A stretch of 64,000 nucleotides of DNA. Source: Mugil cephalus. Its lineage: Eukaryota; Chordata; Actinopteri; Mugiliformes; Mugilidae. The stretch's first letter is position 1. The number at the start of each line of letters is the position of its first letter. The stretch spans positions 23,301,474-23,365,473 of the forward strand of contig NC_061786.1 in NCBI RefSeq assembly GCF_022458985.1, read 5' to 3'. The translations under genes and the position numbers were made by a program. Of the stretch, positions 21,501 to 52,654 are shown in pieces. The notes beneath the pieces are model-generated. The model worked only from the letters and a program-made list of their open reading frames with translations, did not search any database and was not told the origin of the DNA.

Positions 21501-23411
21501 CACAGCCAGAGACTGAGAGGGACTGTGTTCCCGACAGAAAGACCTGGACCCACAGAGACCAAACAGACAAAAACATTAGGAACCGTTGAGAAAAGTTCTC
21601 ATTCTGCAGTTTGTCTGAAATGTGTGTTTATGTTGGATTTCTTTTCTAGGACATATGAATTTGAGGTGTTTGAGACGTGGCCCTGGCTACGAGTCTCTAC
21701 AGAGGACATGAGGACATGAGGACGAGCTGAATGTGTCTCACGGGAAGAGTCCGGTGAACTGGGAGACAAAACTCTGCTTCCTGCCACACGGGAAATGAAC
21801 CGTCCTCCTGCAGCTTCTGACGTAACATCCGACACTCGCACCTTTCTTCTTACAACCAGAACACGTCTGAAAAAAACACGGCGTCATTAAACGCAGCATC
21901 TACTCAGATCACAGACAACACTCAGAGAGGGGGGGGGGGGGGGGGAGGGAGGAGGGAAGGAAGCATGTAGGAAGGGAGGGTGGGAGGGTGGGAGGGAGGA
22001 AGGGAGGAAGGAAGGGGGGGACGAAGGAAGGGAGGGAGGGGAGGGGGAGGGAGGAAGGGGGGAGGAAGGAAGGGAGGAGGAGGAGGGGAGGTAGGGAGTG
22101 AGGGAGGGAGGATGGAAGGAAGGGAGGGAGGTAGGAAGAAGGGAAGGGAGGAAGGAAGGAAGGAAGGAAGGAAGGAACTAATGTGCGTCTCTAAAAAAGT
22201 TCCAGATCAGATAAATGTAATTTATACTGAATGATTCTCACCAGTCGAGCCGAGCGGCGAATCTCCTTTTTGATGTCGTCCACTAGAAAACCAAACACAC
22301 CTTCATTCTCGTTTCCTCGCTGGTAAACTCCACACGATGTCAGCTGGCACACAACACACACACAAATCATTACAACTACTAACACATACAAATCATTACA
22401 ACTACTAACACACAAATCATTACAACTACTAACACACACAAACACTCTGGACGTGACATACAGAGATATATACAGAGTTTCTTCTAACAGCTGAGACATG
22501 ACGGACATATATTCAGTCAGTTTGTTTGTATGAATTTGGGGATAAAACTATTCTGGACATATTTAAATTGTCTGGTTATGATTTATTAAAGGAACAAAGC
22601 TGAGACAAAGACATCTGGACGTGTTTTGTTTAGCAGAAGTGGGAGGTTTAATATCTGTGGGTGATAAATCATCTTCATGACTAGAGTCTGTTAATGACCT
22701 GATACCTGAACCTGGAGTTAGTTCTTTGTGATTATTTGTGCTTTAGCTGTGAAGCTAAAGTTTGACTGACAGACTCACCAGACAGAGGTAGTGGACGGAG
22801 AGTTTATGCTCCTTCACTGTGACCTTCTCTCCAAACATGGCCGGGTCGTCTTGGCTGGACCTGCACAGAACGCAGCCTGGACACAACACAGCGTCGTGGT
22901 AAACAATGTGTCCACGTCATATTTATCATATGAACCAAACACCTGGAGATGCTGCAGGTTTATTTCTGTTTGAATCGACAGATGTAAACACCAGGTCAGG
23001 GTTTCTGCAGGTTTGAACAAGAGAAATTTAGGACTTTTTAAGTCCTTTTTAAGACCATTACAGGTCATGTGTAAGACCTACAAGAAGTACGAAAAATAAA
23101 GAACTCAGAGACTCAGAGACTTTCAAAATAGTACAAAAAGTTATTGTCATTTGTAGTTTTATTTCTGCTAATAGTTATATTTAATAGATAACTACCTGGA
23201 TCTAACTGTGAATGTCACCAACGCATTGAACAAAAGGCAAATTAAGGACATAACGGTTTAACACTTGACTAAATGTAATATATATTTAAGCCTTTTTAAT
23301 GCCTTAAACTGGAATTATCTAATGTGAGACTTTTTAAGGCTGCGTAAACCCTGAAGGACCTTCTGACTGTTGATGTGACACATTTGTCACGTAAGCAGCA
23401 GAGACACGTTC

Positions 23412-23479
<68 letters not shown>

Positions 23480-23529
23480 ATCTACTCACAGTCCATGTCG
23501 GCGTCCTGCTGCCTCCCTGCCTTCTTCAT
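15576..23529 (-). CDS. g2e3: G2/M phase-specific E3 ubiquitin ligase, 16 coding exons, complete
   Basis: Exons in transcript order: 23490-23529, 22779-22876, 22242-22343, 21742-21866, 21375-21543, 21132-21238, 20264-20380, 20013-20137, 19733-19826, 19482-19652, 18471-18625, 18175-18359, 17779-17951, 17479-17518, 17221-17392, 15576-15970. The total is 2268 nt, 755 residues, all phases consistent (human about 706). Residues 14-80 hold a first Cys/His cluster (CCVLC...HYLCL). Residues 81-135 are an extended PHD ([19 protein letters not shown]). Residues 140-210 are RING/PHD-like ([20 protein letters not shown]). Residues 230-290 are a third PHD ([20 protein letters not shown]). About 330-755 is a HECT-type domain ([32 protein letters not shown]). 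In mammals the ligase activity maps to the RING-like PHD fingers, and the protein shuttles to nucleoli. The HECT cysteine position is histidine here (His683). The tail (719-736) is a repeat-encoded [10 protein letters not shown]...E run. The exon with the ATG also has an upstream acceptor (edge 23546), implying a non-coding first exon. Confidence 0.94.
15995..16206. repeat. 12-bp minisatellite (CATGACATCACC)n
   Basis: About 16 copies of a 12-base unit alternating 'catgacatcacc' and 'acgacatcagca', with a few shortened units. It begins about 25 bases upstream of the last g2e3 exon on the transcript strand (intron 15). Confidence 0.9.
16233..17214. repeat. 1-kb GGAA/GGAT purine tract in g2e3 intron 15
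   Basis: About 980 bases of almost pure A/G on the plus strand, built from GGAA units with GGATGG and GGTAAAAAGGAT interruptions in a loose higher-order pattern ('ggatgtaggaaggaaggat' recurs at about 16,323, 16,428, 16,622, 16,743, 17,004 and 17,125). The long open frames in all phases (FPSFLPS-type on minus, EGRKEG-type on plus) are translation artefacts of the repeat. Confidence 0.95.
17568..17687. repeat. (CCAGA)n pentanucleotide array
   Basis: About 24 units of CCAGA with scattered CCGGA variants, in g2e3 intron 13 between exons 13 and 14. The variant positions suggest local duplication of a 10-15-base block. Confidence 0.92.
18400..18449. repeat. 12-bp tandem repeat (CCTCCAGAACCA)n
   Basis: About four copies of 'cctccagaacca' followed by a run of nine G, just downstream of g2e3 exon 11 on the transcript strand (intron 11). 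Confidence 0.85.
18716..19398. repeat. 0.7-kb GGAA purine tract in g2e3 intron 10
   Basis: GGAA units interrupted by GGATGGAGGAAGGATGGATG and AGCATGTAGG blocks that themselves repeat at 40-100-base spacing. It fills nearly all of the intron between exons 10 and 11. Long flanking open frames are repeat artefacts. Confidence 0.95.
19874..19986. repeat. (GGAA)n array in g2e3 intron 8
   Basis: About 26 GGAA units with two GGACAGAA interruptions. In the transcript it is CTTCC-rich and makes up most of the 186-base intron between exons 8 and 9. It sits within 50 bases of the exon 9 acceptor, so it may serve as the polypyrimidine tract. Confidence 0.93.
20537..20840. mobile_element. Foldback/MITE-like element with about 60-bp inverted arms
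   Basis: Left arm about 20,559-20,616 ('agtgaccgtttctacaaaaa' to 'gtggtgaaactagacgtc') pairs with right arm about 20,778-20,838 ('gaagtctagtttcaccactt' to 'ggaacagtcac') as an imperfect inverted repeat around a 160-base core without coding capacity. A relative occurs at about 60,130-60,400. It lies in g2e3 intron 6. Confidence 0.7.
21926..22178. repeat. G-rich purine tract in g2e3 intron 3
   Basis: Begins with a run of 17 G, then GGGAGGGAGG and GGAAGG units to 22,178. Many four-G-run windows give strong G-quadruplex potential on the plus (non-transcript) strand. It fills most of the intron between exons 3 and 4. Confidence 0.93.
22361..22441. repeat. About 24-bp tandem repeat
   Basis: Three copies of 'aatcattacaactactaaca' with variable 'cacac' spacers, next to g2e3 exon 3 in intron 2. 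Confidence 0.85.
23414..23477. repeat. (GT)n microsatellite
   Basis: About 32 uninterrupted GT units, 12 bases from the splice donor of the first coding g2e3 exon (intron 1 in coding count). Confidence 0.95.
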
Positions 23530-24249
23530 GTCTCTATGAATCGACCCTGAAAGGAGCAGGGGTCAGAGGTCAGAGGTCACGCTTTCACTTCATCTTCATC
23601 TGTGAATAAGAGCCACCAGGCAAAGAACCTCACCCACAAACGCTCTAGTTCACTCTCTGATTTATCTGATTGTATCTACCCTGTAAGTCCGAATGACAAA
23701 ATCTAGCTTTGAGAACTTTATTGTTCTATAAATATTAATAATATTTTTGTTGTAAAATGTCCTCTCTCTGTCGCAGATTGCAGCAAATATGGCGAAATAT
23801 AATCTTATAACATTTTATGCGACAATTGTTTTCATTATAACCACATATTATATATGATTTTCTATCATAAACCAGAGGAAATACCTCCATAAATTAATTT
23901 GGTCCATGTTAAACCCAAATATCATGTTTTGTCTGAGCAGCTGAGAAAAAAAAGTGTATGTGTCTGAAAAACATTTGCATAAGTAGCTCATAATCAGTTC
24001 TGGCTGCTATATCCAAAGATATTAAATGTATTTGATAAAACTATATAAAACCCTGTTTCTGGAAGAATCCGCAGCCATGTGTCTCCGGGCTATTGTTATG
24101 CTAACTAGATAACGATCTTATTATATAAGTGAGCTAAATTATGGCATTATACAAAAAATAATGTTACATATTTGTAAAATATGATCACATGCGGTGCGCA
24201 TTAACACAGAAAATCTTAATTTAAACCACAGTTTGTCTCTTTTCTTTTT

Positions 24250-24565
24250 CTAGTGAAGAGTTTCTAGTAAGTTCGGCTCACACGCCGACGTCCAAACGTT
24301 AACAGAAAGTAACGTTTAAACCGCGTTTTACAAACGATAAAATGTTTATCTGTAAACCTACTTCACACTCAGGGGCGAATGGTGTCAGATTAAGGGCATA
24401 TTTTCGGGTCGTTCTTCGTAGATTTAATCCGCTGGTTTGTGTTTACGTCTCATTAACAACGTCCACTTTTAAATTTCCCTCTTTCAAAACAAAGGGACAT
24501 CACTTCCGCATCCGGGGCGACTCTTCTTCTTCTACGGTGTTTCTTGGCGGTATTGCGCCCCCAGA
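24250..24565 (-). promoter_or_regulatory. g2e3: Probable g2e3 promoter/first non-coding exon region
   Basis: The coding exon at 23490-23546 begins with a splice acceptor, so a non-coding exon should lie to the right. Positions 24,270-24,560 hold the first cluster of CpGs after an AT-rich stretch, plus an ETS-like CTTCCG and 'ggcggtattgcgcccccag'. I cannot place the donor or start site. Confidence 0.35.
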
Positions 24566-24568
24566 GGT

Positions 24569-24569
24569 T

Positions 24570-24667
<98 letters not shown>
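24569..24667. repeat. (GATA)n microsatellite
   Basis: About 24 perfect GATA units, directly abutting the CpG-rich region taken as the g2e3 promoter. The short YLSI-type open frame across it is an artefact. Confidence 0.95.
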
Positions 24668-24668
<1 letters not shown>

Positions 24669-24734
24669 CTAACATTTGTTAATTGTGTTAACGGCTCCAA
24701 CCTACAGGCGGCGCTACAGGACAGAGAGGGTCAA

Positions 24735-24890
24735 GATTATTTTTGTTTGACTACGTTTTATTAAGTCTTGTCTTGTTTTATCTGGCCTCTCATCTTATCT
24801 TAAATATGTTTTATGATGCTTGACCTGTGTACGGCGTGACAAATAAAAGATTATTTTTTAGCTTATCTCATCTTATCTTAACAATTATTA
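24735..24890 (+). mobile_element. L2-like LINE tail
   Basis: 'atgcttgacctgtgtacggc' followed by 'gtgacaaataaaagatta' and a TCTTATCTTA-type tail resembles other L2/CR1-clade 3' ends in the window (13,490; 58,335). Confidence 0.45.
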
Positions 24891-27800
24891 CATGATATTA
24901 CTACTAATACAAGTAAGACATAATTAGAGGCGATTGTTGATCAACTGATCCGCCACCTATGTACATATCTGTATATATCTGTATATGTATATATATAATC
25001 AATCAAACACATAGAATTAACTTCCTTTAATAACTGATCTCTTTTATAAAATAAGGGTTAAGATTTGTTATAGCATTACTGCTGCTTTAATACTGTAGAG
25101 TCACCACTATGTAGATTCTGTGATGATGAAGAAGAAGACTGGATGCATTTATTTGTTGCAGCTTCTGGACTAGTATCTAAAACTAACTAAGGCCTTTGAA
25201 TATCTGTCTTAAATTTACTCCTTTAAACATTATGTTTAAAACAGTTTTAGTAAAAGCCCAATCCAGAACCAACCTAGATATAAGATTCTTCAAAAATATA
25301 TTGTGAAGCCAATTTCTTTTGGAAAAGACGACGGCTGCAGATAATTGTGAAGTAGCATCATATAGTCTTTTCTCTGCAGAGCAGTGGAGTCACACTGAGC
25401 TGTAGACGTCTTGGCTCCTTCACATGTTTATCCTGGTTTCATGATAAACATGTGAAGGATGCGTTTGTCAGTGATATGTGATATAACAAACAAATAAATA
25501 AATAACTGTTTATATACAGCTGATCATGTGACTGTGGGTCAGCAGGGGCCTGAGTCACATGACCATCAGCCCGGGGCCACTTTCTGCTTTAAGAACATTT
25601 TCCTGAATAAAGTGACTCACGGAGCATTTTCACACACTCTTCCTTCTGTTTGTGAATGAATAAATGACTCTGTGTGTCCTTAAATATACTCAGATTAATA
25701 TTTGATGCTATTCCTGACTGGACTCCTCATTCCCTCACTGACTGAAAACTGTTCCACCATCATTACTGCTTATTATTTATTTAATGTTCACTTTATCTGG
25801 ATTTTGTATCACCTAATTTATCATCTGCCCATTCCCTTGATTGTAGATGATCTTATAGTCCCTGTCTACCTACATTTAACGCACAAATCCATCTGTAGAA
25901 TATGTTCATAGTAGCTCAGTCACTCACTCACCTGTACATGTTGCATCCCAGCCTGCACTGCACCTCTTCATATATCTGTATAGACCGTAACTGTTTACAT
26001 GTCTGCCCGTCTTATTTTTGTTGTATTTATTTTTTATTGTATTGGATTCATGGACAATGTGCACACACATTAATCAGCGTCAAAGACATGAATAGACGTG
26101 TGCACCAGATTTAGCAGAAAGCTAAATTCCATCCGTAGCCTGAAATAAAAATACAAATCAAAAATCCACAGACCCACAGGGTGTAACATACGGCGTACCA
26201 TACCACGCTACAAGCACTGCACAAAACACACAAACGCTACACACAAAACACAATCTATAATGTGCTCCTAATGTTCAGTGCTGTTAGCCTCATATAAATA
26301 CAGACAATGTAAGCATGTTTGTGTTCATTAATGCATAAACAAATCCATAAAATAATTAAATTACAATATAAAACTATTTATTACCTACATAAATGCCTAT
26401 AAAACAATTAAATCCGACCTCCTTACTGTTTGTCTTTTTTGTGTTAATGTAAAAATAATTGCTTCCCAGACAGCAAATCATTTTACAAAACTTAGCCCAA
26501 AGAAGTTTTGGAATTTCAAAATGTTGCCAGAACTTTCCGAAGAGAAACCAAAACCCCACAACCTTTCCAAAAAGTAGCCTAGACTGACCCCAAACGATGC
26601 CACAATGGAGCCATTTCATTATATTCATTCATTCAGTTATTCATGTGAAAGCTGTGTCCTAGTATTCCAGGCTCACATGAATGAATCACGTGAATTAACT
26701 GTATAAAAAACAAAACAAAAGCACATTTATTTAAAAATGTTTTTGGCTGGCGGCTGGCAGATGGTTTTTACCTCTTCTCTGTCTCCAGTGCAGTAAACTC
26801 ACCTTATGGCATCAGCAACAGTCATGTCAGTGGACGGGATTGTGTCTTACAGCATCTGAAAATGACATAAATAAAAGAAAGAAAATCAGTTAAACTTAAT
26901 CTGGTACACGTAGCAAACAGCTGACAAACTGCAATCATCATCACTATACAGAGGCCAAAAAAAGATTCAGTTCTGTTTAATTCTACTTAGAAAAACGAAA
27001 TAAAAGAAAAAGTCCCACATCTGTCACAGCTGCTCTAAGTGTGGCCTCCTCCTTAGAGTGATGACCTGTGTACAATAAAAAAGATTAGAAAATAGGATTA
27101 GACTTCAAAATAAGAGAGTCCCATTTTCCATCACCCATTCCACCATCAACTGAAGAAAATCAAAAGGAGCCGACTAATTACTGATGGAGGTCTGGTTGAC
27201 TTGGTCAGGTTCTCTCCAGGGCGAACAGGGCAGGCTCCATCCCTCCAATGGGAAGTATATGATTTTGGGCCGTTTTAGTTCCACCCTGACTCACAGTCAC
27301 GTTGTTATTTAGCCTCCTGCACTTTTAAATGAAACGCTTTCTGAAAACAGTCACAAGTCCCAAATCTCCCTGGTATAATAAACTGTGAGTCTACGCGGTC
27401 AAGTCACAGACTGTTATTCTCATCAGATTAGTAGATTATCACTAAAATCTGTAGCCTGACTGAGGTGACTAGTATTCACCAACCATAGGATCGAGAGTGA
27501 ATTTAAATCTCCACTTGTCATAATGACATTAATTCTATAAAATGTAAGTTGCGTACAACATCTCCAACAAATCAAACAGACTTTTGTGCAGACGCCAAAC
27601 CATGAGATGTGATCCCATTCAAACACATAATGATCCTGCTCATCACTGTTTCAGCTGGTTAACCAGGCAAAAGCCAAAACTCCACCTAAATTACATCGCA
27701 CCATTTTTTTTATTATGGCAGATTTAATGAAACCAAAGTGACCCAAAGCCTCAATTCTCTGCCAAAACAAGCCCAAAGAGGCCAAATGTATGACATAAGA

Positions 27801-28003
27801 AAAAAGCCAAAATGACTTCCAATGTGTGTGCGTATTGTTTAACTTCTTATCATTCCAGCCTAATTACAAAAAAAAAAAAAATCCTATTTAGGACGTAGCC
27901 AAAGTAACTGAATCCTGTTCATGAACATGTCGGAGCTCATTCATGGTCTTGGCCTCTTTTGAAAGACAAGACTTTCTTGTTCTTGAGTAATCAAAGTTGG
28001 TGC
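24891..28003. other. g2e3-ehd4 intergenic DNA
   Basis: AT-rich, with no ORF over about 84 codons and no splice-bounded coding block on either strand. A 20-base hairpin (about 25,422-25,457, 'cacatgtttatcctggtttc'/'atgataaacatgtg') and a short AATA run near 25,490 are visible. The rest shows nothing I can annotate. Confidence 0.5.
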
Positions 28004-28460
28004 ATTTTCCTCTGCTGGTTTATTTAACAGCAGCAGCTCCATGAACCAATCAGAGCTCTGGACTCCAGCTGTGTTTGATGTAATACGTCATTTTATTCTG
28101 GTTTCATTGATAAAAGTCATTATAGGATTCAACCAACACAACAACTTGTTATTTTTAACTGTGTTCCAGCTTTGATTCCTCCAGAACTAAACCACTTAGA
28201 GAGATTCTGACTGTAGTGATAGAAACTTCAGAGTCTCGTCTTTAAAAAGAGACCGAGACCATGAATGAGCTCCAACATGTTCATGAACAGGATTCAGTTC
28301 ATTTTGGATAGTTTTTTTTTGTTTGTTGTGTTTTTTCCAGAAAGGCTGGAATAATAAGAAGTTTGAAAATAAAAAGTTGCTGGATTGTGAACGAATGTTT
28401 TGTTTGTGTTGGTTGAATCATGCAGCATTTACACAGCTGTGATTGGTTCAGTGGGATTCC
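28004..28460 (+). mobile_element. Dispersed repeat family 'A', copy 2, with inverted right arm
   Basis: 28,004-28,362 aligns with 5,179-5,565. In addition, 28,405-28,450 ('gtgttggttgaatcatgcag', 'cacagctgtgattggttca') is the inverse of the left-arm words 'tgaaccaatcagagc', 'agctgtgttt' and 'gattcaaccaacac' (28,042-28,140). The element can therefore fold back. No coding capacity. It ends about 100 bases before the ehd4 promoter. Confidence 0.65.
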
Positions 28461-28566
28461 AGAGGAATGTTAACGGGTTAATGCATATGATAACATCCCT
28501 TTGTGTGTTTTATTTATGCTACTTATGCATTCTCCACCTCTCTGTCCTCACAACTGCAGGAACAGG

Positions 28567-28568
<2 letters not shown>

Positions 28569-28602
<34 letters not shown>
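28569..28602. repeat. (GT)n microsatellite in ehd4 promoter
   Basis: About 17 GT units followed by a G-rich stretch (to 28,640), just left of the ehd4 CpG-rich region. Confidence 0.93.
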
Positions 28603-28604
<2 letters not shown>

Positions 28605-28871
28605 GGTGTGGTGATGTGTGGTGGGGAGGGGGGGTGCAGGCAGGGCGGTGCCCGCAGGTAGAGCTCCAGCTGCGGTCACGGGGATCCGCACACACAGAGC
28701 AGCCAGTGTTGCTCGCTCAGATCCGCGGACGGAGACTCCCTGGTCCCAGACTGACTCCGGTTCCTCCTCCGCTCGGCTGCAGGAAGCTCGCGGGGAAAAA
28801 GACACGAGATCCGCCCCTGGTCTGGAAACACCGAACGAAACGGGGAAGTTGGAGCGAGTGTCGCTGGAAGC
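28603..28871 (+). promoter_or_regulatory. ehd4: ehd4 CpG-rich promoter and 5'UTR
   Basis: GC- and CpG-rich stretch flowing directly into the ehd4 start codon, unlike the AT-rich DNA on its left. The open frames through it (for example 28,618-28,887) are not in the ehd4 frame. No TATA box was noticed. A CpG-island type promoter is inferred; the start site is unknown. Confidence 0.6.
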
Positions 28872-49358
<20,487 letters not shown>

Positions 49359-49394
49359 AGCGCTCGAAAACACACTGACTGAGCTGAGGAGTCA

Positions 49395-49400
49395 AATAAA
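49395..49400 (+). terminator. ehd4: Proximal poly(A) signal candidate, ehd4
   Basis: AATAAA 36 bases after the stop codon. Very close to the stop, with no clear GT-rich element, so it may be minor or unused. Confidence 0.3.
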
Positions 49401-50269
49401 AAGCACCACAGGTCAATGTCTTTACCGACGCTGGTCAGAGAACCACCGAGAGCCGCAGGAGGCAAAGGTTAAACCTCCTGAGGAGCTTCTCTAACACCCT
49501 CCATCCTCACCACGTACACATCAGCTGATTTAAATGCACCAAAGAAGAAGAAAAGAAAACATATGACAGATATTCAGTTTTACCTTCCTGCTTTTATTTC
49601 TCGTGTCTTTGCTCCGATGCCTCCGTCAACCACACGTTAAACCCAATGCTGATATTAATTAATGTTACTGCTACAGCGCAAACACTCACGGATCCATTAG
49701 TCCAGGACAGATTCGCTTTTCCTTGGCACAGAAATTTAGTTTTGCCTCATTTAACTGAACTTTTCCAAAGATTTTAAATCTTTTATTGTTGTCTCAGTTT
49801 ATTGTTTAGGTCGAGTAACGCCCAGAATCCAATAATATTTAGATTATTATGAGAGTCTGACAGTTTAAAAAAAAAAAAAAAATCTGAATAAATATTTTTG
49901 CTAATTTGTTGACAAAAATAATCATTTTCTTTTGAACAGCTGAAAGATTTCTCCCCATCTGCTCAAATACAAAAATACTTTACATAAGTGTAACATGTGA
50001 ATTAGCTCAAGTCAAGCAAATATAATAATAATGAGGAGGATAAAGAAGTGAATTAAGACAAAATAAACAAGATCACTGGTGTGCTTTTATTCTGAAAGCA
50101 GGAAGCACGGCTGAGGTCAGAGGTCAGGTTTCCTGTGGAGATGAAGTGTTTGTCGTGACGTTTCCTCGTGTTGTAAACGGCTGCAGCAGGAGAGACGTGA
50201 CCTCTGACCTCTGAACAGTCTCACCTGGTCTGAATCTACCTGGGTCTCCACACGTGTCCCCAGCCACCT

Positions 50270-50570
50270 CCGGAGATCTGATCTCAGTTCAGTCTGGGTG
50301 TAAATCAGCAGCAGCGCCACCATGTGGTCAGTAGAATATTGTATCAGCTGCTGTCTCTGATGGATCTCTACCTACCACTGGACCAGAACCAGAAACAGAC
50401 ATGATCCAGATTTAGAACCAGATGGAAAGACTCTGATATGATAAATTCTGATTTGCTTTAGAGACTCAGATTAGAACTGAGGTCAGATGTGTCCCAGACC
50501 ACCTCCACATGTGGACTGAGACCAGATCCAGGTCTGAACGAGGCCATAAAGACCTGAATGTTAAATTGAG
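50270..50570 (+). mobile_element. Dispersed repeat family 'D', longest copy
   Basis: Holds the combined words of the other copies in order: 'agcgccaccatgtggtcagt', 'atcagctgctgtctctgatg', 'gatctctacctaccactgga', 'gacatgatccagatttagaa', then 'gagactcagattagaactga' and 'ccaggtctgaacgaggcc'. This gives the best view of the element (about 300 bases). No coding capacity. Confidence 0.65.
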
Positions 50571-51533
50571 TGAGTAACACCAGAATGAATCCTGCCTTCC
50601 AGTTTGGTGCCTTTTCCTTTCATTTGTGTCTTAGTTCCACCTCGTTCTCTCTGTTTTAAAGCTCTGTTCAGTTCAGCGTCCTCTTTAAAGGCCTCGTTCT
50701 TATGACGGGACGGACGCCGTCCTCGAGGATTCGCTGTGAGGGCCGCTTCACGCTAGTGCCTTTTAAAAGAAAATACAATATATATTTTTTAAAGGTGTTG
50801 GAGGAGAAGCTGTTTGTGTCGGTGCATTTCGTTCCTTCTTCCCTAAAAGAAAAAAAAAGTACCTAATAGTCTTTAACAACGTGGCCTTAATCAGCATTTA
50901 AATAAAGAAAAAGTTCTAAAAAGGGAAAAACATTAAACTTTAGTGGATAAAGAGTTGAAACAAAAACCAGAAAACAATATAAAACATTCGTTTCTGACGC
51001 AGACTCTCAGCTTTAAATGTGTCATCACTACTATGAATAATTTACCAAAAATCAAATGTGAGATCATGTTAGAAACGTTTATTTTTTTTATTTTTTTCTC
51101 ATATTTAGCAGAACTTTTAAACAAACCAAGTCTAGTTTTGTTTTAATCCTTCAGGTTGTTTTATTGCTGTGTTCAGACTCGTATGAATATTGGATTATAA
51201 TCTCATCATTGCTTTTGTTCCGCTGATAAAAGCCTGTCGCAGTTTCCCTTTTCTTTAATTAAACTTCCACATGCACAGACTGAGTGACCATATTTGCCAA
51301 ATATGTGAATTAATGAGACGTAATCCAGTCACTGCTTTTGTGTATCAGTGTCATTTGTGTCATTTGTGTCATTCCTCTGTAGTTTAAGGATTTAAGGGAA
51401 TTAAGATCTGGTGGCTTCCAGCAGGTTTTCTTCTCTCAGTGCAACTTTATTTTATCTGAATGTAAAAGTCTTTTATTTTTGTGACAAATCGTTCCTGAGA
51501 CTGTGTTTGATGCAGCGCTGCTTCTGAGAAACA

Positions 51534-51539
51534 AATAAA
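51534..51539 (+). terminator. ehd4: Distal poly(A) signal candidate, ehd4
   Basis: AATAAA followed about 25-45 bases later by a GT/TG-rich stretch. This is the best poly(A) site candidate between ehd4 and sptbn5. Confidence 0.45.
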
Positions 51540-51705
51540 GTTTATTCAACACGTGCCCCCTGTTGTTGCTGCTGTGGTTGAAATGAAAGGACAGAACAGA
51601 TTCTCTCCACATGAGAGGATGAAGAATGTTCTGCTTCTCCTTCACTTTATCTGAGGAGTGGAACATGTGACCACGGGGCCCCCCAGCGCCGTGGGCCACC
51701 CCCAG

Positions 51706-51736
<31 letters not shown>
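51706..51736. repeat. Poly-C run (31 C)
   Basis: Thirty-one consecutive C, preceded by 'ccacccccag'. It can form i-motif or G-quadruplex structures and is also a typical place for assembly error in run length. Confidence 0.95.
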
Positions 51737-52129
51737 AGCCAGGCTCATTTAAATGTTTGCTCAGACTGTGTTTTTCTTATGTAACGTCCTGTTTCCTCTC
51801 GAGCTGCTTGCGTTGGCTCCGATGTGACGGATGCGTGATGTTAATTAGGATTCAGACGGGAAACGAGAACGCTTCACTTTCTGTTTTTACAGGAACCGTT
51901 TTCACTCTTTTTCCTTCATGACAAATCTCTGGTCTTTAAACTGGACCTGAGCTCAGACTTGATGTTTTAATGAGGCTTTGAAGATGGTTTCACTTTAAAT
52001 GTTGAACGTTGATGTGGTTTAAAGGATCAGTCACTTCTTTTTACACCTCGAACGTGTGTGAACCATCTTCAAGATGTTTTTAAATCTGTTTGTGGATTAT
52101 TTCTAAATTTAAATCCGATTCAAATTCAA

Positions 52130-52345
52130 ATCTCATCTCCTTTTTCTTGTGTCATCTCATATCGTTTGTTCTCATCTCATCTTACTTTTCTCAACTCACA
52201 TCGTGTCATCTCATTTGTTGTCATCTCATCTCAGGTTTTTTTTTCATCTCAACTTATTTTGTCTCATTTTTCTTGTGTCGTCTCATCTCACGTCTAATCT
52301 TATTTGTTCTCATCTCATGTTTTATCTAATCTCATTTGTTCTTGT
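52130..52345. repeat. TCTCATCTCA-type degenerate repeat
   Basis: Irregular copies of 'catctcatttgttctcatct' between ehd4 and sptbn5. The three short ORFs across it are artefacts. Confidence 0.85.
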
Positions 52346-52593
52346 CTCGTCTCATTTCGTCTCAGGTTCGTTATTTCTTGTCTTCCCGCGACATTTTCAC
52401 TGAGACTTTGAGGGTGAAGGTCTCGGTTGTGTTACAGTTGGCGTGAGGACGCAGGAGAAGAATTCTGATAATGAAAGAACGACACAAAGACTGAGGAGTG
52501 TTGGTTTGAACTTTGACCCCTGTAGGTTAATGCTGCTGTCAGATGAGTCGAGTGCCGAGAACTGTTCATGCTGTAAACCCAATGGCTTCAAAG

Positions 52594-52595
<2 letters not shown>

Positions 52596-52653
<58 letters not shown>
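52596..52653. repeat. (AC)n microsatellite
   Basis: About 29 uninterrupted AC units upstream of sptbn5. Confidence 0.95.

Positions 52654-52654
<1 letters not shown>

Larger units (their letters stand above)
49359..51560 (+). other. ehd4: Probable long ehd4 3'UTR
   Basis: No ORF of interest. Contains several AATAAA words (49,395; about 50,900; 51,534). The last is followed by a GT-rich stretch ('ccctgttgttgctgctgtgg'), the usual layout of a working poly(A) site, so the 3'UTR may reach about 51,555. A family D repeat sits inside it at 50,270-50,570. Confidence 0.45.
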
